From Phytopythium helicoides (lineage: Eukaryota > Oomycota > Peronosporomycetes > Pythiales > Pythiaceae): a stretch of DNA of 64,000 nt. The translations under genes were made by a program, and so were the position numbers. Shown in pieces: positions 19,861 through 31,103 of this stretch (within the stretch, counting starts at the first letter, position 1; each line of letters opens with the position of its first letter). A model generated the notes under the pieces. The model did not search any database. It was not told the DNA's origin and was given only the letters and a program-made list of their open reading frames with translations. The DNA lies in contig JANFNE010000012.1 of NCBI GenBank assembly GCA_024867545.1, forward strand, positions 558,001 to 622,000, written 5' to 3'.

Positions 19861-21419
19861 CTACTCAGCTGAAGCAGCCGCAGGAGCTGCACTCGCTCCC
19901 CCACCAAGCTTCTCACCGTGCTGGAGGCGCCAAACGGCGTCAGCAAAGTCGGCAATGACAGGCACAGACCACATGCGTGGCGTGCCATCGTCCTTCTCCT
20001 CCTTGTCCTCACCGTCGGCCGTCTGGAAAAAGCCAAGGTGACCGCCGCCATTTGTCACGCACATGATCACATTGTCGTTCTCCTCGACCTCATTGCGCGT
20101 CGGCAGTGCACGCTCAATGCTGATCGGGTCGTCGGCAGCACTCACACAGAGCAGCGGCACACGCACGAGCGACAAGCGACGGCGTGAGGATGCGTCGTGG
20201 TAGTAATCGTCCACCGTCGCGTAGTGGAACACCATCTTGGTGAGTCTGTCGTCGAACTCGTGCACGGTTCGGGCAGCACGCACGCCCTCGATGTCCACAC
20301 CCGGATACCCTTGAAAGACCTCGTGGGCATTGCTCTGTTTCCATGGAGACACAGCAATGGTGAGTTCCTGTGTGGTGGCGAGATCTACGCTGTGCTACTC
20401 ACCCGATCGAAGAAGAGGTTTTTCAGGTTGCCCGTGAGCGCCTTGTCGTACGTGAGCCGGTTGAAGAGCGTGGCGGCGAAGTTGTGCGAGCATATCGTCA
20501 GGTCGAACGGGTTGCCGACTGAGATACCTGCGCTCAGCGGAGCAGTATCTCCCTCTTCTCCGAGGAACTTGACAAGCACGTTGGCGCCCATGGAGAAGCC
20601 GAGCCCGATGAACGAGTCGAAGGCGTGCGCGGCTTTCAGCTTGCGAGACACGAACCGCACGTCCTCCGTGTACGCTGACGAGAAGAGCTGAGGAGTTCTC
20701 AGTGGCGTGTTGGCGCATGCACGAGCATTGAGCACGACGCACTGCCACCCGCGCGCGTTGAGTCGCTGCACGGCCTTGCGGATGTAGAATTCGGGACTTC
20801 CGCCCGTGAGCCCCGGCAGGATGAGCACCGTGCGCCGAGTACTGTCAATCTGCGGCTGCTGCTCGGCATCTTTATGCGGAATGGGGGCCCAGTCCAGCGA
20901 CACGACGCCTCCGTCCGGCAGATCGACGAGCTCGCGCTGGTAGGCGATGGCTGGCTGGGCGTACAGGTCGTTGGCGCGAGACAGTTGCAGCGTCTGGATG
21001 TGTCTGCGGTCACCAACTCGTCAGCCTCCTAACGCAGGACGCAGCAACAGAGAGATCTAGAGCGCCACGGACCCGCTGAGCAGCAGTGGGGGCGGGCAGT
21101 ACTTGCGTCGCGCTGGAGACACGTGGACAGCGTTAGCGTCATTCCCAGACTCTCCTCACCCAGAAGACCTCGACGCACTCAGCGAGGGACACTGGGCCAG
21201 CAGCTGCGCGTTCGCAGGCGTCGCGCGGTACACGAGGCGCGGCTTGGAGGCCGCGAGCACCTCGTACAGCCGCGCCATGACGCGCTTCCTGCCGGCGACG
21301 CGCGAGAGCAGCACGAACGCCGCGAGCGTCAGCAGCAGCCGCGCGCGTCGGTCGCGCAGCAGCAGCGGCAGCAGCTGCTTCAGGACGAGGACGAGCGTCA
21401 GTCGAGGGTGCAGACGCAG
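19861..21419 (-). CDS. ABHD1/3 (YheT)-type alpha/beta hydrolase, paralogue 2, first exon unresolved
   Basis: Exons on the minus strand: from 21419 to 21179, 21112-21073, 21003-20403 and 20334-19861, all joining in frame (451 residues plus an unresolved first exon). The frame is closed just upstream of 21419 by a TAG that also makes a CATTAG acceptor, so a short 5' exon must lie in 21420-21685. Core motifs: LPGLTGGSPEFYIRK, nucleophile GFSMGAN, acid ADDPIS, histidine GGHLGF. A hydrophobic N-terminal stretch (LLLTLAAFVLLSRVA) suggests a membrane anchor. It shares the phase-1 intron after CPSL with paralogue 1. It lacks that gene's intron before LFxxAYT and has its own before SNAHEV. Lipid-ester hydrolysis is inferred from the family. 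Confidence 0.85.
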
Positions 21420-21685
21420 CTAATGGAGCGGCGAGGGCCACGGACGGCGCGGGGAGGCAGCGCGCGGGCGGCGGTGTTGCCCATGACGAGCGGGGCGAGA
21501 ATGGCGCGCGGCCAACAGGGACATGTTGGTTTTTGTATGCGTCAACAGATCTGCGACGTGTGGGCGAGTCTGGGGACAGCGATGACGGGGCGACATTCAC
21601 CAGCATTGCCATCATCATTTCAACTTGAAGTGACCAACTGACGTGGCGGCGAAGCACCAGAGCCTCGAGCCGCCGGTGAGACCGC

Positions 21686-22813
21686 CTAGAAGCACTTCCG
21701 GTGCACGATGGCCGGGCCCGACTCGTCGTAGTCGGCCAGCGAGATCCACATGCTCTGGAAGGTCGAGAGCGACGCCAGGATGGACCCGCCGATCCAGACC
21801 GAGTACTTGCGCTCGGGTGGCGCGATTACCTTGACGCGCATTGCCGAGGGGACGAGAGCCGTCAGCTCCTTCGTCATGCGCTCGCCAATGCCCGGGAACA
21901 TGGTCGACCCTCCGGAGAGCACCACGTTGCAGTACAGATCCTTGCGGATATCGACGTCGCACTTCATGATCGTGTGGAACGCGCACTCGTGCACGCCTGC
22001 GTTCTCGCGTCCGATCATCGAAGGACGGAACAGCACCTCGGGCGTACGGAAGCGCTCGTTGCCGATGACAATGACGTTGCCGTCCGGCAGCTCGTAGCTC
22101 TTCTCGATCGAGCCGGAACTGCGAACAGCGCGCTCGAGCTCCGCATCAAAGTCCAGCGCCACGTACGTGAGTTTCTCCTTGATATCGCGCACAATCTCGC
22201 GCTCGGCCGTCGTGGTGAATGAGTAGCCGCGCTCCGTCAGGATCTTCATCATGTAGTCGGTCAGGTCGCGGCCGGCAAGATCGAGACGCACGATAGCATG
22301 AGGCAACGCATAGCCTTCGTAGATTGGTACCGTGTGCGAGACACCATCACCCGAGTCGAGCACGCAGCCAGTAGTGCGACCCGAGGCATACAGCGACAGC
22401 ACGGCCTGGATGTTCACGTACATGGCAGGCACATTGAAGGTCTCGAACATGATCTGCGTCATGCGCTCACGGTTGGCCTTGGGGTTGAGCGGAGCCTCCG
22501 TCAGCAGCACCGGGTGCTCCTCGGGAGCGACACGCAATTCGTTGTAGAACGTGTGGTGCCAGATCTTCTCCATGTCGTCCCAGTTGGTCACGATGCCGTG
22601 CTCAATCGGGTAGCGTAGAGTCAACACGCCACGCTTGGCTTGTGCTTCGTCGCCAATGTACGCGTCCTTCTGGTCCATGCCCACCATGATGCCCAGGTGC
22701 TTGGGGCGGCCGACAATCGACGGGAACACGGCGCGCGGGGCGTCGTCACCGGCGAAACCGGCCTTGCACATGCCCGAGCCATTGTCAATCACAACAGAGA
22801 TCACCTCATTCAT
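21686..22813 (-). CDS. Actin, divergent isoform
   Basis: 375 residues, exactly actin length, intronless. Nucleotide-binding loops and signatures are conserved: [69 protein letters not shown], and the C-terminal IVHRKCF. The first 220 or so residues look close to canonical actin. The rest carries many unusual substitutions: [48 protein letters not shown], and [14 protein letters not shown] in place of the usual QQMWISKxEYDE. So it is probably a second, specialised actin rather than the main cytoskeletal copy. It should still polymerise and bind ATP. The comparison with canonical actin is from memory; an alignment would fix it. Confidence 0.9.
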
Positions 22814-22946
22814 GACTAAAGCGCTGCTATCAGTTCCTGTCGTCGCTGACGTCGTCGTTCCCCCTGCGCAGCAAAACGAGGAATGAATTCCAACGGCATC
22901 ATCACGAAGGTTGCAGTTGTGTTAGATTTGGGAGGCGGCGCTGAGC

Positions 22947-24173
22947 TCAGAGCGCCGCGAATGCAATGGCAAGTGCTACCCATGACATGCTTCCAGCTAC
23001 AGCGGCTACTGCCGAGGATGCGTCCGAGCCCGAGGCTCCGCTGGGGTCGATACTGGTGGTGTTGCCACCCGTGGCGTAAGCGAATTCGAGCGCCGAAGTG
23101 TACGCGCACTCGCTTGAAGACTGCGCCAAGTGGAGGCATAGCGCTCCGAAGGTACTCTCGAGACTAGCGAACCCGCGGTCCATCTCGGTCGCGATCGGAG
23201 ACGTCGTGCTGTTGTCCACGAGCTGCAGCGCCGTGACCATGTCGTCAAAGCCCGCGGAGATCCGCATGACGATGCCGTCCGGGTCTCTGGCGTCGTTCAG
23301 GACCGACAGACCCGAGAGGCACGCCGAATCCCCGGTGGAGTTGGAAAACAGCGACTGCGCAGCGGTCGAGGACGCCACGAACGGCAGCTGGCTCATGTTG
23401 CGCACGAGGACGTCGAGCGGCGCGAAGCACGAGTCCACGGGCGTGGTCTCGGTGAAGAACTGGTAGGCTTGGCCCGTGGTGGTCGACATGTCCTCCCCTG
23501 TAGCCGCCGCACACATTTGGTCGTCGGGGAGCTGTAGCAGCTTGGTGGCGTCGACCATGACGCGCTCGGTGCCGAGTCCCTCGACCCACGCGGTCGCGCA
23601 CGTGCGCTTCTCGCCGGTGGTCGCATCCGTCTGCACCGAGCACAGCAGGTTGGCGAGCAGCTCCACGACCTGCTTGAGGAAGTCAGCGAGCGAGAGGCCG
23701 AGCGAGTCGTTCACGTCGCTCTCAAAGTCGGTGCAGCAGCCGTTGGAGGACGTGAAGAAGCTCTCGAGCAGCCCCGGGACGAGCGAGTCGACGCACGGCA
23801 GCAGCGTGGCGTTGACCAGCGGGCACAGCTCGCTCTCGATCGCCGCCGCACTGAAGCCGCTGGAGCCGCTGGTGAGCGCCGAGAGCTGCGTGAGGCACGC
23901 CGAGCCCGTGGAGACTGAGAGCAGCGCGCCCACGAGGTCTCCGGACGCCAGGCAGCGCGAGAAGGACGGGAAGAGCTCGTCCACCGGCGCCAGCGCCTTG
24001 TCCACATGCAGCGCCTGCAGCTGCTCGAGCGTCACGTCGAACGCCAGCGGCAGCGCCGAGAACAGCGGCGCGTCCCAGTCGAGCAGCGTGTGGCACGAGG
24101 CGGCGGCGGCGGCGGCGGCGGCGGTGGGCGCGGCCAGCAGCGCAGGGAGCAGCAGCGCCTTCATGAGCGCCAT
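22947..24173 (-). CDS. Secreted, probably GPI-anchored cysteine-containing protein
   Basis: 408 residues, single exon. It has a signal peptide (LLLPALLAAPTAAAAAAAAS, encoded by a GGC/GCC-type repeat near 24090-24126) and a hydrophobic C terminus (SSAVAAVAGSMSWVALAIAF) preceded by small residues, typical of GPI attachment. Between them are about 16 cysteines, including an adjacent pair (SSNGCCTDFES), and several sequons. The segment LSVSTGSACLTQLSAL near residue 90 and SNSTGDSACLSGLSVL near residue 285 look like a repeated unit. I considered elicitin and rejected it: the roughly 98-residue six-Cys core is absent. Function unknown; surface location inferred. Confidence 0.75.
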   Translation of the reverse strand: MALMKALLLPALLAAPTAAAAAAAASCHTLLDWDAPLFSALPLAFDVTLEQLQALHVDKALAPVDELFPSFSRCLASGDLVGALLSVSTGSACLTQLSALTSGSSGFSAAAIESELCPLVNATLLPCVDSLVPGLLESFFTSSNGCCTDFESDVNDSLGLSLADFLKQVVELLANLLCSVQTDATTGEKRTCATAWVEGLGTERVMVDATKLLQLPDDQMCAAATGEDMSTTTGQAYQFFTETTPVDSCFAPLDVLVRNMSQLPFVASSTAAQSLFSNSTGDSACLSGLSVLNDARDPDGIVMRISAGFDDMVTALQLVDNSTTSPIATEMDRGFASLESTFGALCLHLAQSSSECAYTSALEFAYATGGNTTSIDPSGASGSDASSAVAAVAGSMSWVALAIAFAAL

Positions 24174-25629
24174 GAGGAGGCGCGTGACTTGGTCTCAGTA
24201 TCGGAACTGACGCTTTTGCTGTTTGAACCGAATGCATCGTTAAAGCAGTAAAAAGAGGGATAAAGCGGCGGTTCGTAATGATGGAAGCGAGTGAGGTGCA
24301 AGGTGGCATGGAGCTCCGGGCGATTTGCTCGTGGCGCCAACGCCACAGGCTTGCAGTGCGGGGGAGTTGAAGCGATGCGAGCGATTGGACGTTCTGTTGG
24401 GACCTTGACGCAGCCACTCGCCTTTGAATGCCGTGAAGAGGTGGGGATGGTGGTGGTAGTGTTGACAGTGTGCGGATGGAGGTCATGGCATCCCGGGAAA
24501 ACATTGAACGATTCCGCATGGAGATCGCGCAAGACTCGACTCACGGCGCGCTTCTCTGCGCCTTACTTGACCTGTAGATACAGTGGACGTCGTAGCAACC
24601 CTCCTCGAAGCGGACAATATCCGGGGCCTCTTTCCCTCGCAGAGGAGCGGACTGCTCTGCAGCTGCCGAGAAGCTCGGCTGGGAGTGCTTCTGGCTGTGC
24701 CGGTGGATATCGTAGGACAGCAAGGCTAGTGAGCTGAATGCGGTGAGGAAGACGTGTCCTGATGCACTTGCTCAAAGGTCCACGAGACCTAGAAGAATTG
24801 TCCCTCCACCGAATCCTGGCGATAGTGCAAGCACCCTCGCCCGCCGCTACATGTTCCCAATTGCTGCTGTATCGATCGAGCATCCTGCGTCAGCGCATCC
24901 GTTCACATGGCGAGATCCAAGGCCAACAGCAGGCGAGTAGCGTAGCGCGCTGCATTAGAAAAAAAAAACCGCAGCTGGCCACACCGCAGCTGGACTCTAG
25001 TCTTCGCGACATACAGCAAAACAACGCTGTGTTTTTCGCAGCACAGCAAGAGGATCCTGGCCCTCTCTTCAGACTAGGCGTCGTTGCCAAGCTCCGTAGC
25101 ATTTGATCTGAGCGGCAGCTGCGAGCAGCTCCGCTGCATATTCGCTTCAACATGCCGCCGCTCGCTGGTTGCCGTGTCCCCCAAACTAACTAATTTCGGG
25201 TGCTCTCCACATCATCTCCCGCAGCCCTAAATGAAATCTCCAAGGTCTTCCCCCGCCCCATCTGATGCTAAACCCTACAAAGCCCAAGTATAACCGCGTC
25301 CACCGTGAGCGATCGTCCGTGAGTAACATGCAATCAAAGAGGCTTTTGACCCGTCCAGTCACCGTCTGCCCCCCATTCGGGCGCGCACCCACGCCTTACT
25401 TTGGGCGCGTCCCGCTCGTCGTAGCTCCTCGCCGCCTCCCCATCTCCGCCGCGCTCCCCCTTTACATGCTGCGCTGAGCGTCTCTCTCTGTTGACGCCGC
25501 CCGTCTGCCTGGCTTCCCGCTCTGCTCGCCGCCGCCGCTCCGACCTCCGCACTCGCCTGCCTCTCACTGCTGCGAGCGCCGCTGGCCCGCGAGTCTGCAG
25601 CGCGCGGCTCGCCCCGCGCCGCGCTGCTC
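24174..25629. other. Intergenic, divergent promoters, no supported gene
   Basis: 1.45 kb between two genes reading outward. Open frames are short and inconsistent with coding. An A-run occurs near 24958-24968. The stretch 25480-25629 is pyrimidine- and C-rich and likely untranslated leader of the transporter. Confidence 0.4.
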
Positions 25630-28608
25630 ATGGCCAACGACCTGCTGCGCCACGTGTGCCAGCGCATTGACGCGCTCACCTACGACGACCACTCGCAGTA
25701 CCTGCTCGGCTCTCTGCGCGCGCCAGACGCCCCGCGGTCGCCCTTCTCGGCCAGCGCAGCGTCCAATGGGCCCGCCACGGCGGCCTTGACGCCCATGGCG
25801 CCGGTCTCGGCCGTCGCCATCAGCAGCAGGAGAAGGAGAGCGCCGCCAGGATGGGCCAGGCTCATTGGACTCACCTCCTACTACGTGCGCTTCGTCGTGC
25901 TCATGGGCGTCGGGTGGTTCTTCGCCATGCTAGAGATCTTCGCCTTCCTGTACGCGCTCGACAACATCGACGGCATGACCGGCAGGTTCGAGGCCTTCGC
26001 CTTCACCATATACTTTTGCGCCGGCGCCGTCGGGTGCGTGATCTTCGGGTCCCTCGCGGATCACTACGGACGCAGGAGAGTCATGCTCGCAGCACTCATC
26101 GAGTGGATCATCGCCAACGCGCTCACGGGCATCGCGTGGGGACCCATCTCGCTGCTCGTGCTGCGCGCAATCTCGTCGCTAGGACTCGGCGGACAGCTCG
26201 TGCTCTTCATCACCATCTCGTTAGAGTACACGCCCAAGCGGACGCGCGGACGCATCACAGTCGTATCGCTGCTTCTCCTCACCGTTGGCATCTTCACCGG
26301 TGTCTGGTACGGACACGAAGCTATCCCTGTTATCACATGGAAAGCGTCCTTCGCTGTTGTTAGTGGCGTCGCGCTCTTCTACGTCGCTGCCATCTACGGG
26401 TGGCTGGAGGAATCGCCAAAGTACTTGGCGAGTGTTGGCCGGTCTGCCGAGGCACTGCGCGTGCTCTCGGTTATGGAAACAGCCCATGGAATCGATCGTC
26501 AAGCGCGCATCACGGTGCCTACAAGTCTGTACGCTCCGCGTCCACAACCACTTCCAGAGCACACAGAGCAGCACCATAGCTCCTTCGACTCAAGGCAACG
26601 GGCTCTGACGGAGCTGTATCGCCAGCCACGCATAGACTTTGAAGAGACCGAGGAAGATATTTACAAGCGGCAAATCCGGCTAGAAGACGACAGAGAACTT
26701 CGTGGCGCATTGAGCATCGGGCGTGGAGCCCGCTCTTCTTCTCGCCCGCGGCGAGACACTGGTGCGAACAGTATAGGCGATGCCATCTTGGACCCTTCGT
26801 TGGGTTTAGGAGGTGGTGCATCCCCCGCACTCATTTCGTTCGCACAGTCGCTAAGACTGCGATTAAGCGGCGTCTGCTGCGCGCACCGCTGCTGAATCGG
26901 ACGCTTCTACTGTGGATCGTGTGGTTCGGCATGGGCTTGACCTCCTCGAGTGGGCTGGTGGCCATGTTGGTCGTCTCAAGGCTTGGGGACCAAACGACGT
27001 TCACCGACCAGCTTATTTGGAGCAGCATGACCGTCCCTGGCATTCTGATTGCGGCAGTGCTCGTCGAGCGAATTGGTCGCAAGCTCACAATGGCACTCTT
27101 TCTTTTCGCGAATGGCGCGGCAATGGCGCTCGGCGCGGGCCTCCTGAGCGATTTTTCACAATGGCGTGGGTTTGTTTGGGTCACTGGTTCGCTGACATGC
27201 ACCATCACTGGCACCTTCGGTTCGCTCTGTGCCTTTACAGGCGAACAGTATCCTCTTATGGTGCGTGCACTCGGACTGGGCATTGCAGTCGCGTGGGGCC
27301 ACCTCGGCATGTTTGCCGGCTCATACACCGTTCTCACGTTTGTCATCAACCATCACTGGATGTGGCCCGAGCTTCGCATCGTGCTCGCAGTTGCCGGCGG
27401 CATCAGTCTCTTGATTTTGGTGCCCTTGGCGGCGCTCACAGGAGTGGAGACCAGGGGCCACGATGTTGATACACTCGAGTGGCATACACTCAACTCCCGC
27501 AAGCGTCCCCTCCAGCGCCACCACCAAGCGTTCCTGGAGGCTGAAGGAGCCGTGGACAGGGAAACTATCCAAGAGCACCAGACGCCACGCAGAGTGTCGA
27601 TTCCGTCTTCGATTCCAAGCTCAGCAATGCTCACGGCGCCGACAAGTGGCGTCCGAACCAACCGATCTGTCTCCACGCCTGCACAAGCAATGACGACTTC
27701 CAGAGGCGGTTCCATCTCGGAAGGCAACACTCACCGCTCGTCCCTGCCGGTACTTATGGCGGCGTCGTCGTCGTCTTCGACGTCCTCTGTACCCGGACCG
27801 TTGCAGTCACCACTTTCTCCGCCGGCGGTATCGGTGCCCACCTCGTCGTCGCCAATGTCGTCGTCTTCTTCGTCGTCTTCTGGGTTCTGGAAGAAGCGAT
27901 CGGTGCATCGCCTTCGGCGACAGGTGAAGGCAGTCGCCGCCGCTGTACGCATGAGAAAGACTCTCAGTGTGTCGAGCAATGGCAGCACAAACACCAAGAA
28001 GGCACGAACTTTCACGGGTAGTTCCCGTTCCACAAGGTTTCCGAGCGACGATTTGGACATGCTGGACACGATTGTGACGGACCAGGAGCTCGATGGGGAG
28101 TATGGCTATGAACTTGGCCGCCGCCGCACCAAGAGCGGGTACAATCAGCGACGACGAGCACGTACGGTAAGTGCTGGGACCCCAGCCAACGCTCATAACT
28201 CTCGCTGGTTTGTTCCGTCGCTTAGCAGTGAGAGTGTCATGAGTCTCGGTCGATGGCGAGACTCGTCGTCGGCATCTTCGGGTTCGTCAGCTTCGTCCAT
28301 GGACTCACTTGAGCCGCCAGGTGCCGCGTGCCAAGCGAAAAAGCAGTCGCCAGTCTCGTCGTATATATGAACCAGAGCCCGTGCTTGAGATTGTGGAACC
28401 CGTTAAATTCGCAGGCAGCGGAAGATTCTTGCTGGACGAGGACGAAGACAAGGAAGACACACGCCAGCACTTTCAACCCCTCCACCAGAAACACCGGAGC
28501 CGCCAGCAAAAGCAAGACCCTTCGTCGTCAAGCGACGAGAGCAACATGTCAATCGACCTCGACATGTTCGACACGTTCACGTCGATCTCGACCCCCGTCG
28601 GTCGCTGA
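25630..28608 (+). CDS. MFS transporter (SV2/sugar-porter-like) with long C-terminal tail
   Basis: Exon 1 is 25630-26761. An 86-base intron (26762-26847, GTGCGA...CACAG) restores frame into exon 2. Motif A is clear in both halves: GSLADHYGRRRVM in the first, LVERIGRKLTMALF in the second. Other features are LEYTPKRTRGRITVV after TM4 and GWLEESPKYLASVGR after TM6, as in SV2/SVOP-like and sugar porters. A charged loop of about 100 residues sits between the six-helix halves; the intron lies in it. After TM12 comes a long Ser-rich cytoplasmic tail. The frame with the transporter stops at 28370, but the next frame (28309-28608) carries a coding-like end, YEPEPVLEIVEPVKF to FTSISTPVGR. One extra base near 28300-28330 would reconcile them. 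Substrate unknown. Confidence 0.85.
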
Positions 28609-28833
28609 GCAGTGGACCTATAGGATAGTTGTGTCGTCAGCTATGTTATTCGCGCAGCATCAGTTATAATAAACCGCGCTTTGAATATCATTTCACCGAT
28701 GCTTGTGATGTGATGTCGAGAATATCCTCCTTGTTTCTCATGACCTATTCCTTGCAAGCGCCAAAAACGGCGCACTCGCTCGATTCCTGCATGACCGACT
28801 CGAAAACTGAGGTCGACGAAGGTTGGTGCGAGC

Positions 28834-31017
28834 ATGACCAAAGTGCATGCGCAGCGCGATGCCAATGTCAGACGCGCTAGGGTCTTCTCTGTGTGGAAAG
28901 TCACCCAACTAGTGTACAGCTGGACTACCTGGGGCTTCATCTGCTTTATGGTTTCCTCTCAGCTCCTCTGCATCGTTTGGAACTACACCACAACCTCCAG
29001 GCTCGTTCACTACTTTGGGACCGACCCACTGGTGACGGGAGTTGCACCGATTGTTGGCACCAACGACATGCCGTTTTCTGATCGCTCTGTTGCTTGTATC
29101 GGACTCGGGTCAGAGTACAAGCCGATGCTCATTTCTGAAGTGTTTGAACGTGGTTTCACTACTGCTATCAACATCTCCAACAGCACGAACGGATACCGAC
29201 TAATCAAGCGACAACAGCTCCAAGTGATCGACCCTTCCGTGTTACCTACCTACTACACTCTCTGCAAATTACTCGGTGACTCGTTTCAAAATGTCCTCGC
29301 TGCGTGCGCAGAAATCGGATATCCACATGCGATGCGAGATTACCTTCGCGTCGTGGACGACTTTGACAGCACCACTTCGTACATCATTAAGACTCCTTAC
29401 CCGTGCTGATTATGCCTTTCTGGGATAACGCGCCGTATGCCCGTTTCGCTGTCCCAACGTGGGATGGCGATGCGTGCATATTTCGCGTCGTTGTTGGGAC
29501 CGGGAATACCGGCCCTGACTTTCAGAGGAGTGAACAAGTCGATTCGGCATGCGCGTACAATCGAGTGGCTCGGAAAACCTGGTGGAAAGTGGAGAAATGG
29601 CTGGTACGAGGATCGGAGTGGTGTGAAGTGGAACGTTGATGTCATCTCCACCTACCCGACGTCCAAGTACAATATCATGCTTCGGCAGTTTGACATGCGC
29701 ACAGGGAAAGAATATGACTGCTCATCGTCGTCGGCGTGCCGCGAGGACAATGTTGGTGGAACATGGGGATCTCAATTCGAAACAATGGATATCAACTACG
29801 ATGTCGACTCGATCTACATTGGCAATGCCTCCCAGCACGGCCTATTCCTCTATCACAGCAAATACAAGCGGATTGTGAGCACCAGGTACACTTGGGAAAC
29901 TTTTCTTGCAAATACTTCGGTGATATTCGTATTGACACGCTGGATGCTTGCAATGGTGGCATTGCATGCCGGGTACCATCGCAACGAGGCTGTGTGGTAT
30001 GGGGGAGGCATCGGATGTGTTGTATCTTCGCGAGTGTTCAACTTACTTCCTGTAACCACTCTTCCGCGGTTGAAAATGACACTCTGTGCCTTCTGGACGA
30101 TCGGCTGTGAGTTCGAAGGCCAACAACTTGGTCTCTCGGCTGCGTGGTTTGTGATGTACCCAGCAATCGTTGAGCTCGTCCTGACACACTTCAGCCTTTT
30201 GCACGCGGTAGCAAAGGTTCTGCGGAGACGCATCACGGATACGCTATTTGCGCCGACGATCATTGTGCTCTCTGCTCTTCACTACTTCCGCGCTGCGGTC
30301 TGCGCTAGTGGATGGCTTCATGGTGTCGACTCTCGCGTTTCAACACAGATCTTTTCCGACGAGCTCGAAAAACTGACCTTGGCTGACTTCCTGACTACTG
30401 ATGTCGCGCTACGCATGAACGGCAACGTTCGCGAGCTGTTTATTTTTAAGCTTGTCGTGCTGGCAATCAATGTGCTACCGTTGGTGTTTGCAGAACCATT
30501 GCATGCGTCTCGCGGTAGACTGTCAGATATGCTAATCAGCAAGATGGAAAATGCGATGGCGGTTCGGAAGGACAACCTCGGTGGGATTGGACGCTCCCCA
30601 TTCCATGCGCACGAACTTAAGCGGCAACGAACTAGATCAGCTGTTGTGGTAGCTGTTCACAAGCGCTTCACCCGCTTTGATCATTTGGGGCCGAAGCTAG
30701 AATTACCAACGTTTCCCCATCGACCATTCTTGAGCAGCTACGAGCTCGTGCGACTCGGCTACGTCGTACTTGGTGGCAAGTACATTGTGGACCTGGACGA
30801 TTGGCAGTGGCTCTTGTGGCTCGGACTATGCCGAAAACTTTACCCAGTCCGTCCATTTAATCGTCGCTTTTTCATGTGGACTCTTTGCGACCCAAGCAAC
30901 GAGAAAGACACAAAGTTTAGGAGGCTGACCGAGGTGGAGCCTGAGCTTTGTCGCCTGGGCGATCCACGCTTTGAGCGAGTCTCCTTTTGGCAGATCTCGA
31001 CGTGCGATGTTGAGTGA
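28834..31017 (+). CDS. Multi-pass membrane protein, frame disturbed near 29.4 kb
   Basis: Frame 1 runs 28834-29409, and the same frame resumes by 29437-31017. Between about 29403 and 29520 the protein-like sequence is in another frame (IMPFWDNAPYARFAVPTWDG). N-terminal TM (TTWGFICFMVSSQLLCIVW), an extracellular region with sequons, then RTIEWLGKPGGKWRNGWYED, and later four to six helices (VIFVLTRWMLAMVALHAGY, WFVMYPAIVELVLTHFSLL, LFIFKLVVLAINVLPLVFA). The C-terminal part is a basic cytoplasmic domain (ELVRLGYVVLGGKYIVDLDD). Either two compensating indels occur, or a roughly 123-base intron (29403-29525, GTGCTG...TTTCAG) removes the segment and keeps the frame. I know no function; the family looks oomycete-specific. 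Confidence 0.7.
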
Positions 31018-31103
31018 CAACTATGGCAATAGCACCACGGAAAAAAAAAAAAGCCTGTATTGTGTTGGGCGTTCGCTGACTGTGTGTCGATCTATCGGCC
31101 CTC

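Noticed and set aside
22947..24173. Elicitin gene
   Set aside because: Secreted and Cys-containing, but it lacks the six-Cys elicitin core of about 98 residues and has an adjacent Cys pair instead.
26762..26847. Frameshift in the MFS transporter loop
   Set aside because: An 86-base GT-AG intron restores the frame within the cytoplasmic loop.
28167..28225. Intron in the transporter tail (GTAAGT...CTTAG)
   Set aside because: Splice sites look good, but removal puts a stop codon immediately after the junction.
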